Below, one piece after another: positions 52,738 through 63,593 of a stretch of 64,000 bases of DNA; positions within the stretch are counted from its first letter, which is position 1; each line of letters starts with the position of its first letter. This stretch comes from Ophiobolus disseminans (lineage: Eukaryota; Ascomycota; Dothideomycetes; Pleosporales; Phaeosphaeriaceae), in contig MU006250.1 in the NCBI GenBank assembly GCA_010093685.1, forward strand, positions 264,355 to 328,354, given 5' to 3'. Made by a program: the position numbers and the translations under genes. The notes below the pieces were generated by a model. The model was given only the letters and a program-made list of their open reading frames with translations. It had not been told where the DNA came from and did not search any database.

Positions 52738-54018
52738 TCACTGATGCCCCCAGTTCTCCGCCCACCACTCCGCAAGCGCAATGTTGTTCACCCCCTTCAA
52801 CCTGTCGAGAACGTTGTACGTGTACATAACTTCCTGCTGCGTGGGGCTGCACGCCCCATCCTTATAGCCAGAGCAATTCATGAAATGTGCGATTTGCACC
52901 CACGCAGGTACCCAGCCCAAAGAGTACCAGTCCAATATGACGACCTCGCAGTCTTCATCGCTAGAACCCCGCTTAGCGATGATGTTGAGCGAGTGCAGGT
53001 CGAGGTGCGCAAGTGTCGGCCGGCGAGCTTGAGCATCCGTGTTTCGCAACATGTACTCGAGGCTCCTGTACGCTACAGTAACGCTACTATGTTGAGTAAG
53101 GCGTGAGCCGTTGAGAATGTTAGTGCACGAGAACCTTGCGCTTTCCACCATGGCGTCTACAAGGTCATCGTACGAGTGCCACGGCCCGCGGGGCGCGTAC
53201 TCCTTTATTTGGAAGAGGCTGCTGCTTCCGGGAAAGCCGCGCTCGTGGATCATGCCGTAGTACTCTGGCTACGGGCATGGCACGTCGCGGAGCTGCTGCA
53301 TCTGGTCTCCTATCTGAGCGCAAACTGCTTCCTTCAGTTGTGGGCTGTAGCCCGCGTAATGATGCTCAAGCAGTTCCCCGTCAATGCGCTCCATGACCAA
53401 ATAGTGGTATTTGGGCAGGACCTGTCCGGTCTTTAATGGGTAGCCGTGAGGATTGCATCCTCGGTGTGAGAAGACGGCGTAGAGTTTCGGCGTACGTATG
53501 CCCATTTTCTCGAGATACATCATGTTCAGCGCTTCTATGAGTATCTCTGACAATGCTGACACCTTGACGGCGTAGACGTCTGGGACGCGGTAGACGTTTG
53601 TCGCGAGCCTGATCTTGAATGTGTTCAAGGAACCAAGCGCTGCAGCAGCTTCGACCTCCTGGGCCGTCGGAATAGGTCTGGGAAGATTCCCCTCGCGAAG
53701 GTATGGAAACTTGGCGCGGAGGTCTTCTGACAGTGGTGTAACTGCGTGAGCAGTGTCGGGTGGAGGCTGTGATCAACAATTGTATTGCTATCTGTTGTTG
53801 TGTTCTGTCATATTCTGGTACAGGAGCTCTCGGCTCAGAGGTAAGTGCACTTGCCCACAGGGCAGCGCCTGCTACAATAGGATGTCATGTGATATCCGCC
53901 ACGTGGTTACAAGTGGAGCATCTATTCTCAGGTTTTCCATAACGTATCTCAAAGAGTCACCGCGATCCGCAGTACCATAATACCGCTTCAACTCCTCAGA
54001 ATTTGTTCCTAACTCCAT
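52738..54018 (-). pseudogene. APH-type phosphotransferase/kinase-like gene, one in-frame stop
   Basis: Protein-kinase-like fold of the aminoglycoside phosphotransferase (PF01636) superfamily, common in fungi as kinases of unknown substrate. Exons 53911-54018 and 52738-53766. N-lobe: VYAVKVSA (ATP Lys) and EALNMMYLEKMGIRTPKLYA; hinge YHYLVMERIDGELL; catalytic loop LAHLDLHSLNII (H-x-D...N); metal-binding VVILDWYSLGWVPAW. A TAG at 53269-53271 sits between RDVPCP and PEYYGMIHERG, between hinge and catalytic loop, and no intron removes it. CAG to TAG explains it; everything else is intact, so inactivation looks recent. The first intron (GTAACC donor) is inferred. Confidence 0.75.
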
Positions 54019-54444
54019 ATCGGCGGCTTGATCTGGCAGAAGTGACTTGATTGTGGGCCTAGAAAGGCTAGATTGAGTTATCCTATTGAGGATAGGGAAG
54101 AAAGGATAGAAGGAGTTGTTTTGTGAAATTGAAGGAAGAAACAAATGTCAATTTAAAGTCCAGTATCAAAGACGAGCATCATCCGAAGTAGACGTTGTAG
54201 CGATATAGCTGATCAGAGTGTTGCTTTGTTGTATCTCTAGTTACATTATATCGCCTTGTTCTTTTGCCGGAAACATTCTGTACATTGCAGTACCCTTTGA
54301 CCCGACAAAGGAACCAATTTTCTTTAACACCAACCTCACATCAGACAAAGGCAACATGCCGAACAACGAATCGGAATCGAACAAAGGAAAGAGCAGGGCG
54401 CAATATGCGTCTGCATATCGTGCCGGAACTTAGATCCTCTCGAC
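54019..54444. other. intergenic gap
   Basis: Nothing recognised between the phosphotransferase-like gene and the unknown gene fragment. Confidence 0.35.
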
Positions 54445-55077
54445 CTATAGATGTGCAAGCACATGACGAGCCCACTCCTCCGCTGATGCCACCGTGGTGT
54501 TGCTTGGACAGATCGTTTCGAACGCCTGAAAATTAGGCCCTGCAACTACACCACGTGAGATGTATCCACGGAGACTGCTGATGTAGGACAACCCAGGTGT
54601 TCCGTTTCCTAACCAACAGTAGCGGCGGACCAAGCGCGGCTCGTCATCGGGGAAGAGGAGTTTGTGGTGCTTGATTTTCCTAAGGATTGTGTTTTGTAAC
54701 GGTGTGTGGAGAGGGGGAGGACTGCGCTGAATTGACTATCTGAGGTGGGCAGATCCGCTTATATACATGACCGTACATGAGCTGTCCCAACTTGTGCTAG
54801 AGTAGGTCTGGGCAGAGCCCAAACCGTTACATGTTTCCTTGCAATAGAATTTGTAGACTTGTTCAAACACTTGCGAGTGAGACCTTGTGAGACTGTCTGG
54901 GTCCGTGCAGACTGTGTCTTGGTTGAATAAGAACCATCTTACTGAAACATCAAACATTGCAATCGATTTCAAGCAAACCTGGAACCAACGCAGTTCGGTC
55001 TCAACAGACAAAGAAGATGTGCCCAAAGTAATCTCGTGTTGTACTTGATGTAGCGTATCGCGCAGGCCTTGCGTCAT
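54445..55077 (-). pseudogene. unknown gene fragment split by a solo LTR
   Basis: Not recognised. Two protein-like minus-strand pieces flank the LTR at 54695-54831: an upstream piece from about 55077 (MTQGLRDTLHQVQHEITLGT ... VYKFYCKE) and a downstream piece to 54445 (LLFPDDEPRLVRRYCWLGNG ... AEEWARHVLAHL). They lie in different frames even after removal of the element, so a frameshift or an undetected intron is needed to join them. They may also be parts of different genes. No domain assigned. Confidence 0.35.
54695..54831 (-). mobile_element. 137-bp solo LTR (family A), second copy
   Basis: Same family as the element in the Argonaute gene, about 83% identical by eye, opposite orientation. 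On the plus strand it runs TGTAACGG to CCGTTACA with a perfect 8-bp inverted terminus, flanked by a 5-bp duplication TGTTT (54690-54694, 54832-54836). Confidence 0.87.
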
Positions 55078-55346
55078 GTATATGTGCGACGATTGCACAC
55101 AATGGTGATAGGATTCACGTCCGATAGTGTTCTGTGGGAATAGAGCAGAGATGAAGAAGAAGGTTGATTGTTCTATAGAGTAGACAAGCAAGATTATATA
55201 CAAGAGTACGCGTAAGCATATGATGTGGAAAGAGTGGCTGTGGAAGCTATAGAAGGTACTGGAATGTACCGTGCTAATGTAAGCTCATGTATCGGACCGA
55301 TAGGGGATCACGATGTACCGATGAGGTTGAGCTGCTAGGTCTGACA

Positions 55347-55516
55347 TGTTCGATAGCTCCGAGGTTCCTGCTCCTATGAGCGTGTACTTGGCTATCTAGC
55401 CTATTTGGGCTTAGCCTGTTTCCATCTCTATATGCTCTTACTCTGTACCGTAGCACACACAATAACAAGCACCGTACCAAAATACTACATGGACTCCTCT
55501 ACCATACAGTCCATCA
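55347..55516 (+). mobile_element. 170-bp solo LTR (family D), copy 1
   Basis: TGTTCGATAG...GTCCATCA, same length and about 95% identical to the copy at 61674-61843. Flanks here (TGACA and GATAG) do not match, so this copy may be a recombinant remnant without its target duplication. Confidence 0.75.
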
Positions 55517-55708
55517 GATAGGTTGGCCTTGTGAACAAAAGTTTTGCTGGCACTGCTCCAGAAGCAAACACAGTGCGCTGCGTACACGTTCCACCGCTCT
55601 GATTTCAGACTGTAATAGTGACCTTGGGTGTCTTTGCCAGTTCTTACTTTGGTGCAACGCTGCTTAGATGATAGTTTACTTGACAGTCTCTTGTGGTGCT
55701 ATACAGCA

Positions 55709-55829
55709 TGTCAGCCTGGCACCTTGCTTCACTGAGTACACTATAGATGCTCTTCATAGACGCGTCGATACCGCGTCCCTTACCTCGATCCTGCCGCCCC
55801 TCCGGAAACTAGTTTTTTGATTGCCCAAC
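55709..55829 (+). mobile_element. LTR-B start fused to Copia leader (chimeric remnant)
   Basis: The first ~45 bp match the start of the solo LTR at 39281 (TGTCAGCCTGGCACCTT). From about 55760 the sequence instead matches the region just before gag of the Copia element (CCGC..CCC..ACCTC.ATCCTGCCGCCCCT). This is a junction of two families, probably by recombination or template switching. Confidence 0.5.
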
Positions 55830-56374
55830 ATGGCCTCCAAGTTCCGGTTCAAGTTCTTGCCCAAGTCGCTACCCAAGCTCAACTCTTGCGGCAACAACTA
55901 CCCAAGTGGCGCTCAGCATAGCAGATCGCGTTCCACTATGCAGAACTCTAGCCACTCATCAGCAGCAAGACTAAGCAACCGGCTGTAGAAGGCAACACCC
56001 AAAGCGAATGGGACGCAAGCAACAACAACGCCCTTGTTATGCTTATCTCAGCCGTCTACAGCGACTTGACTATGTCGGTCACCAGTTGCAACACCGCGCC
56101 TGAGGCCTAGGCACATCTCGCTGGCCGGTTTAACCAAGACACTAGTAACATGTCTATTGCCCTCTTCCGCAACCTGGCCAACCTCGGGTACAAGGACGGC
56201 AACGACCTCTGCCTACACCTTGACGAGTTCCATCAACAATAGACCCGCATAGCCAACCGCTGCGCGGCATTGTCCCAAACCGTAGCAAAAGCCATAACCA
56301 AGATCTTTAAGTCAGATGAAGTCAAGGGCTCCTTCTTCCTCTCAACATTGCCTGACACAATAGACACTATTATA
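55830..56374 (+). pseudogene. degenerate Copia gag, older copy
   Basis: Collinear with gag of the element that follows (from ATGGCCTCCAAGTTCCGGTT), but with several TGG-to-TAG and ATG-to-ATA changes, for example in QWTRMANRC and EAWAHL. These are G-to-A, the opposite-strand signature of CpA-to-TpA. It ends abruptly at ACACTATTA where the 5' LTR of the Copia element starts; the rest of this gag copy is not found beyond the 3' LTR. Confidence 0.8.
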
Positions 56375-56529
56375 TGTTGGAGTGGCAGGGGCCACTTGGC
56401 CAATCAGAAGCGGCAGAGGAGAAGCCACCTCAAGTGAGGTAGGTGTGACAAGGCTATTATTTGGGTATATAGCTGCCTCTTTGGCCAAGATTAATCCATA
56501 ACTTGTTAACTCAACTTTCTACTTCAACA
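56375..56529 (+). repeat. 5' LTR of the Copia element
   Basis: TGTTGGAGTGG...CTTCAACA. Nearly identical to the solo LTR at 39477. It contains GGGTATATAGC, a likely TATA region. Confidence 0.9.
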
Positions 56530-56541
56530 GGTTATGAGCCC
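56530..56541 (+). other. primer-binding site for half initiator tRNA-Met
   Basis: GGTTATGAGCCC directly follows the 5' LTR and is complementary to GGGCTCATAACC, the anticodon stem-loop sequence of fungal initiator tRNA-Met. Drosophila copia and yeast Ty5 use the same internal half-tRNA priming. Confidence 0.75.
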
Positions 56542-56792
56542 GGGTCTTCCAACCCGGCGTTCCTCCATCTCAACCACAATCATCTGAGTATTGATTGCAC
56601 CACTACGTCACACACACCTGGCTACACCAGTCACCGAGCCCTCCACCACAAGGCACCTCAACTGACTGCACTACAACCGGCTGCTGTCACTGACACCTAC
56701 ACCACCCCAACAACGCGTCAAACGTGTTGATACCGCATCCCTCACCTCAATCCTGCCGCCCCTCTGGAAACTGGTTTTCTGATCGCCCAACA

Positions 56793-59700
56793 ATGGCTTC
56801 CAAATTCCAGTTTAAATTCTTGCCCAAGTTGCTGCCAAAGCTCACCTCCCGCGGCAACAATTACCCTGAGTGGCGTTCAGCATGGCAGATTGCTTTTTGC
56901 TATGCGGAACTCTGGCCGCTTGTTGGCAGCAAGACCAAACAACCGACCATGGAAGGCAATGCCCAGGACACCTGGGACGCAAACGACAACAAGGCCCTCG
57001 TTATGCTCATCTCAGCCGTGCACAGCGACTTGACTATGTCGGTCACTAGCTGCAACATGTCACCTGAGGCGTGGGCCCATCTTACTGGCCGTTTTGACCG
57101 AGACACTGGCAACATGTCTATTGCCCTCTTCCGCAGCCTGACCAACCTCAGGTACAAAGACGGCAACAACCTCCGCCTCCACCTTGATGAATTCCATCAA
57201 CAATGGACCCGCATGGCCAACCGCTGCGCGGCCTCGTCCCAGACCGTGGCAAAAGCCATGACCAGGATTTTTGAGTTGGACAAAGTCAAAGGCTCCTTCT
57301 TCCTCTCAACATTACCTGACACAATGGACACTATCATAGACAATCTGAGCACTCGCAACGTCACCGCCTTCAAGGACATCAAACCAAAGATCCTTGACAT
57401 GGCCAACAAACACTCCCTTGTCTCAACCAACTCAACCGCCTATGCTGCTAGGCAAGCCGCCGCATGCTCAAATCAAGGACCTTGACCCATACAGACCGCC
57501 GGCACTACGGGTCCACAAGAGTGCACATGGTGTCGGAAACATGACCTGACATTTGTTGGTCATGTCTACACCAACTGCAGGCAGCTCCAACAACACAAGG
57601 AGCAGCAAGCCAAGGGCAAGGACGGTAAGGGCAAGGACGGACAGGACAAGGGTAAGAGAGACCAGCTACAACAACCGCGCGACAGCGCGAAGCGACACAA
57701 GGGCAACTCAGCCGACGCCGACTCTGATTGGGACTCTGACTACGACGTCACTGAAGTCCACGCGTTCTCAGCAGCCGCACCCACCACCGTTGACCTGACA
57801 GACGACGCCTCTGGAAACCAGCTCCTAGACCAACCAAGGACTACGTCGCTCAACCAGAACGGCAAATGCTCACGCAAAAATGTAAGTGCACATGCTGCAA
57901 TCCCTCGACCCTTGGTCAACAACTCACCCGTCTGGCTGTTTGACACCGGTGCCTCACGGCATATGTCTGGCTGCTCAGATGACTTTGCCTCACTGGCCCC
58001 GGCCAAGGGCTTCATCAGGGTGGCTGGCGGCATCAAGCTACCCATTCAGGGCATTGGGCTCGTACAACTGAGGTGTTGGTTGCCTGATGGCTCTACCACG
58101 GTTGGAGAACTGACTAAGACCCTCTACAGCAGTGAGCTTTACAACACCCGCCTGTTCTCCTGGACCTCTGTCCGCCGACAATACAGCCTCTCAGGCCACG
58201 GCAACGATATACACCTGGTCAACAAACGCGGCCAAACGGCCTTATGGGCCAAGTTCCAGGACAGCATCATGAGGCTCCAGACCGAGTCACCACTGGCAGC
58301 ACGCTCGCCTAAGGACGTCATAGCCTCGCAGGCGATTGAATCAGCCAACAACTCACCTGTTGGCGCCAGTTTTGCCTCCTATGACGATTTCCACCACTTA
58401 GTTGGTCACCTCAACGTCCGCAACCCTGAACGCATCTATGCCGACGGCCACATTGTACCTCCAAGACCTATGGACTACAGCTGTGACTCATGCAGCTTGT
58501 CCAAGTCCACCCACAATTGGCCTATCTCTGCTCCGCGTCCCCAGCCAACAAAACTGTTTGAAGTCATACATACAGACCTCTCTGGCAAGTTTTCAAGACC
58601 CTCAATTGGTGGCGCACGGTACTATATCTTGTTCATCAAAGACTCCACACAGGCAAGCTGGGTCAGGTTCCTCAAATGCAAAGCCGACGCACCACGGGCA
58701 ATTCAGGACTTCATTGCCTACGTCAATACCCAATACTGTAATCAGGTGCAGCAAGTTGTTGGTGCTGTCATTGGCTCAGTCATCACCCAGGTCAAGTCAG
58801 ACAATGGTGGTGAGTATACGTCGGGGGACTTGAAAGCTTTCTTTGACAAAGAAGGCATTGTCCACAACCTTGTCCCGCCTTATCACCATGAGCTTAATGG
58901 GGTACCTGAACGCTTCAACCATACCGTTACTCAGATGGCCCAAGGGATGATCTGGACTGACGATCTGCTCTACCTCTGGGCAGAGGCAGTCCACACAGCC
59001 AACTACATCAAGAACCGGGCACTACACTCAGCTGACAAGCTGCACCGGACACCTTATGAGCTACTCCACGAGACAAAGCCAAGAATCAGCCACCTCCACA
59101 TCTTTGGGGCTGACTGCTTTGTCCACATCCCAGCGGAGGCTCGAAAACCTGGCACCAAGCTACTCCACCAAGCAGAGAAAGGATTTTTTGTCGGTTATGG
59201 CCACAACAACAAAACCCTGAGGGTGTACATCCTAGAGCGCAATGTGGTCATAGAGTCACGCGATGTCCGTGTCAAGCCGGTCAAAAACCGGTTTTTGGCG
59301 CCTCTGCTTGAGCTGGTCGATCAGCCAGAACCCTCACTCAAGCCACCTGAGCCAGTTTCAGGGGACACAAAAGCTAATCAACAGTTAACAACAACAGACA
59401 ACGTGCCCTTGCACGAGCCTCAACCACTACCTACCCTAACCAGGGCCACGCGCACGCGACGAGACATACAGTTACCCAAACGGTACCAAGACGGCGCACA
59501 CTTTGCCACAACAACCAACGCGTTGGCCACCCAAATTGAAGAGCTCAACAACGGTGAACCCATCGCGTTAGCCCTGGCCGCCGCGGCTAACGAGGACACT
59601 CCTCGCACGTACAATGAAGCCATGAACAACTTGAATGCTCCCCTCTAGCAACCGCCCATACAACATGAGATCAAGGCTCATGAAGACAACGGCACATGGG

Positions 59701-61139
59701 AGTTGACTGAATTGACAGCTCTGCCGCCTAAGGTCAAGCTGGTTGGCACACGCTGGGTCATGGCAATCAAGAAGGACAAATGCGGCAACATTGTCAAACG
59801 AAAGGCAAGGATAGTTGCCCAAGGTTTCTCCCAGCGCCCTGGTGTTGACTATGACGATACCTATTCACCCGTCATCCGCTACAACAGTCTCCGGATGATT
59901 ATCCTGATTGGCATCATGAACGGATGGTCGCTCCACTAAATTGACTTTGACACAGCCTACCTGAATAGGGAGCTGCAACACGTTATCTATGCCCGCTGCC
60001 CTCCTGGTATCGGGCGACCTGGTCAAGTACTCCGACTACTAAAGGCCCTGTACGGGCTCAAACAATCTGGCCGCGAATGGTACTCTGTACTGTCCACTTG
60101 GCTGACCGAACAGGGCTTTTCACAAGCTTCATTTGATCCATGCATCTTTATCTCTACTAACATGATCCTTGGTGTCTACGTGGACAACCTACTCATTGCT
60201 AGAACAACTGATGCAATAAACCAGTTTCTAGCCCACACTTGCAAGCGTTTCAAATTCAAGGACCTTGGTCGACCCAAGCTGCTGCTAGGCCTGGAGATTG
60301 ACTACCTTGATGATGGGTCCGTCAAGCTGCACCAACGCACTTATGTTGAGGCTGTCCTCAGACGGTATGGACTAGCTGACTGCAATGGACAACTCACCCC
60401 TCTGGATCCAAATAGCTTTCCCCAACAATCTCTGCCGGACAAGCCAATCAACCTAGAGCAACAGAAGCTCCACCAGTCCATTGTTGGGTCAGTTAAATTC
60501 CTTGCAATGGTCAGCCGACCCAACCTCTTGTACGCTGTCAGCATGCTGGCTTTGTGCAACTCTAACCCGTTAGACAACCATATCGCACTCGCCTGACAGC
60601 TCCTTCGATATGTCAGGCAAATGTCTAACCACGCCATCAAAGTGGGCCGACCCCAGACTTGCCAGTCCCAGCCTCATATTGTCATGTACGCCAACGCCTT
60701 GTTCAACTCCAACCCCGACAACGCAAAATCCTTCTCAGGCTACATAATGAAGGTCAGTGGGTCGACCATGTCGTGGTCCTCAAAGCGGCAATCCTGTGTC
60801 ACCCAATCGACATGTGAAGCTGAATATATAGCCGCCTTACACGCCGCTAGCCACCTGGTCTGGGCTCAACACGCCTTAACCGAGCTGACAGGAATTGTCC
60901 CAACAAGTGACTTGCTAGTCAACAACAAGCTAGCTGAGTTGCTCATTAAGGATAACAAGATCAGCAATCGTTCAAAACACATTAACGTTCACTACTATTT
61001 TGTGCAAGAACGTTATGCTAACGGCGACTATCACGTCTAGCACATCCCGTCTAGCAACAACCTAGCCAACCTGTGTACTAAGGCCCTTCCCTGAACAACG
61101 CTTGACCGACTGGGTCATCTCATCCGTCAAGCCGGCTGA
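56793..61139 (+). pseudogene. Copia Gag-Pol polyprotein with six in-frame stops
   Basis: One continuous frame of 1,449 codons. Gag starts MASKFQFKFLPKLLPKLTSR; protease has FDTGASRHMSG; integrase has HHLVGHLN...CDSC, then IHTDLSG, VKSDNGGEYTS and NGVPERFNH (D, D, E); RT has LVGTRWVMAIKKDK, YSPVIRYNSLRM and YVDNLLIA, where the usual YVDD has become YVDN; RNase H has STCEAEYIAALHAASHLVW. Stops lie at 57483 (TGA), 59646 (TAG), 59937 (TAA), 60594 (TGA), 61038 (TAG) and 61092 (TGA). Each fits one C-to-T change from CGA, CAG or CAA, and there is no frameshift. The element cannot transpose by itself. Confidence 0.9.
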
Positions 61140-61221
61140 ACCTATGTTCAGCCAACCCGTCCCTTGTTGTGAAGAACTGGTTTCTGGTCAGGGGACTAAT
61201 AGCTGCTTTGATTGAGGGGAC

Positions 61222-61376
61222 TGTTAGAGTGACAGGGGCCAGTTAGCCAATCAGAAGCTGCAGAGGAGAAGCCACCTCAACTGAGGTAGGCGTGACGGGC
61301 TATTATTTGGGTATATGGTTGCCTCTTTGGCCGAGATTCATCCATCACTTGTTTGACTCAACTTTCTACTTTAATA
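61222..61376 (+). repeat. 3' LTR of the Copia element
   Basis: TGTTAGAGTGACAGGGGCC...TTTAATA, diverged from the 5' LTR at more than ten positions. It is followed at once by GTTATAAGCCCGG, a decayed copy of the primer-binding site, as if it were also the 5' LTR of a second element. Confidence 0.82.
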
Positions 61377-62640
61377 GTTATAAGCCCGGTATCCCCGCAA
61401 TAAGCTGCGATGTTCAGATAAGATTGTTCACTCTTTATCACAGTTCAGACGTTGTTGTATACGTTGTTCTTATGTCTTGTTGTAGCGTTGAAATAACGTG
61501 TCTCACGCTGTCTTTTTGAGATCATCTCTCACATCTTTTGAGATTATTTCTCAACGCTTTATTTGCCGCTTAGCAAGGCAGCTCTTTTGGCCATAATGGC
61601 ATCCCCAAGCGCTCTAGATGACCAAGTCGTCAGTTGCGCGTCAATAATTCTTGAGAATCAGAGCAATTGGATCTGTTCGATAGCCCTGAGGTTCCTGCTC
61701 CTATGAGCGTGTACTTGGCTATCTAGCCTATTTGGGCTTAGCCTGTTTCCATCTCCATATGCTCTTACTCTGTACTGTAGCACACACAATAACAAGCACC
61801 GTACCAAGATACTACATAGACTCCTCTACCGTACAGTCCATCAGAATCTCTAGTACTCCATAAAGAAGCAGTTTGCCACCGTCAAAGGCGTGTGGGAATA
61901 CTGCAACCCCTCCACTACAAAGCAACCTCTAACAGTCAACAATGAACCTTTGGACACGAATTTAGAGGGCAATTGGAGGAAGTGGAAGATCAAGACCAAT
62001 GCTCAAAGGTCTAACCTCAGGGCTATTGGCAAGGTCAACCTTGAGATCATGAGGACAGTAGCTCCATCGAAGTTACACCTTATTGCCGACCTAGATCTGG
62101 ATGTACAATTACGTCTCAAAACACTCCAGGATCACTTTTGGATCACCAACCAATAGCAGATTCTGGAGCTCTCTTCCCAGTACGCTGCTATTCAGCAGAC
62201 GCGGAAGAACCAGAACGTTGACACGTAGCTGAACGAATATTCCCGCATTAAGTCTATCTGCCGATCAGAAGATATAGCTGAGAAGAAAGGGACACGTCCA
62301 CAGTGAGCCTTCATACAAGCCGTTGAAGCCTAAGGAGACGCTGACTAGTCTAACCAGCATTTTATCTGTGCACAAGATGTACGCTTTATTAATGAGCTTT
62401 ACAAGGAGAAGCCATCAACGCCACCTGTAGAGCCTCGCATTATTGAGACTGTCCACATTCCTGAGGAGGAATACGATGAAGATACTATCGTCGTAGCTCA
62501 GCCTATACGGCAACGACAGGAAGTAGCGACTACGCCTGTCTCACCACCAACTCATGTATCTGAGAAGGGGTACAATAGTGACACTATTGCAGTGTCTCAA
62601 AGGCCTGTTCACCAACTCCTCTCTCCCTCTCCTACTCCTA
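61377..62640 (+). mobile_element. second Copia-family relic (gag and downstream), interrupted
   Basis: After a primer-binding-like start and a leader unrelated to the first element, a gag begins at 61596 (MASPSALDDQVVSCASIILE). It is interrupted by the LTR at 61674-61843 and resumes as KGVWEYCNPSTTKQPLTVNN, NWRKWKIKTNAQRSNLRAIG and LQDHFWITNQ, typical Copia gag (UBN2-like). Further on TAG, TAA and TGA codons break QQILELSSQYAAIQQT and FIQAVEA; most fit C-to-T changes. Sequence decays after about 62640. Confidence 0.75.
61674..61843 (+). mobile_element. 170-bp solo LTR (family D), copy 2, nested in gag
   Basis: Same ends and length as the copy at 55347. The flanks are GGATC (61669-61673) and GAATC (61844-61848), a 5-bp target duplication with one change. 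Removing the LTR and one duplicate rejoins gag at NQSNW-IS, so it inserted into an existing gag. Confidence 0.85.
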
Positions 62641-62833
62641 CTTTTGAAGGACAAGATTGAAGTTCTTCTCCTGATCCAGTTGCACTCTTTCTTATCTCGG
62701 TATTCGTATAAGAATACACTTACGTCTATAGTTATAGCGTATTTCTAGAAGTAATAGAAATTACATACTATGTGTACGTCGTTCCGATCGCAGCTTAGCT
62801 ATTTAAGTAGCTTGTGTTTTATAAGTGATGAAT

Positions 62834-62994
62834 TGTCAGATATCAGGGGTGCTGTGAGGTCATAACACCAGATGAAACAGGAGTGGTTGGCACAGGCACC
62901 TTGGCACAATAGTACTAGATCCGACACGAGGTAAAACTCTGCACTGAAGGAGAGAACAACAAAAAGAATCATCAATTCATCTCATCCATCATCA
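62834..62994 (+). mobile_element. possible further LTR
   Basis: A 161-bp block beginning TGTCAGATATCAGGGG and ending CATCATCA, followed by GGTTCTAATACC which could be a primer-binding site. No second copy or target duplication was found, so this is tentative. Confidence 0.3.
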
Positions 62995-63199
62995 GGTTCT
63001 AATACCTCATCAAATCTGACACTCTGCTATATTCTTGCGTAGGCGGCCTGATCGAGGAGCATCCACAAGGTAGCAGTTGTAATGGTGCAATGGATTGACC
63101 ATAAGTGCAAGGTAAACAGTGATGAATTTGATACAGTCTTCTCAAGATCAAATGAAAGGTTTTCATCTGATCTCGGTTCAGATTGGCTGCAACCAATAG

Positions 63200-63487
63200 G
63201 AGCCTGTGGACATGGTGAGCCACACCTCAGCCACAACCACCACTTCAGCAGAACCGAGGCCATAGGCCAAGGAACATCCATCAAGGCTTCAGCCCTTTAC
63301 AGCAGTTATCAATCCTTAGAGGCCCATTTGGCTTAAAGCCTTGTTCAATAGCTTGTGCGTAGATAGAGTTGATTGTTTATGTAGAGAGGCCTGTCTCCTT
63401 AGCTATCTCAGAAGTAGATTTGCCTCCAAAAGGAGACTTCAAGGAGACAACCAAGGCACGAGTAGAGAGAGGAGTAGTTAGGGCCAT
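63200..63487 (-). pseudogene. Tc1/mariner transposase N-terminal relic
   Basis: From a Met at 63487: MALTTPLSTRALVVSLKSPF, GGKSTSEIAKETGLST, stop, then TINSIYAQAIEQGFKPNGPL. This is the paired-type HTH start of fungal Tc1-like transposases. The TAA at about 63377 replaces a glutamine-like position (CAA to TAA). Similarity is lost near 63200; no catalytic domain or TIR was seen. Confidence 0.6.
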
Positions 63488-63593
63488 AAGAACAAGAATT
63501 GATTGTATGAGGCTAGGTTCAGCTTCATGAAGCGGGGTAGGAAAAGCTTGTGCTGTGCCAAGTTTGAGCCAAGGTTGGTGGCGCTCCGTGGCT

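Larger units (their letters stand above)
56375..61376 (+). mobile_element. Ty1/Copia LTR retrotransposon, near full length
   Basis: LTRs at 56375-56529 and 61222-61376 (155 bp each) enclose primer-binding site, gag-pol in one frame, and a short purine-rich stretch (TGAGGGGAC) before the 3' LTR. Domain order protease, integrase, reverse transcriptase, RNase H defines Copia. The two LTRs differ at many positions, so the insertion is not recent or one LTR was exchanged. No matching target duplication brackets it: the sequence after the 3' LTR looks like another primer-binding site. Confidence 0.9.
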
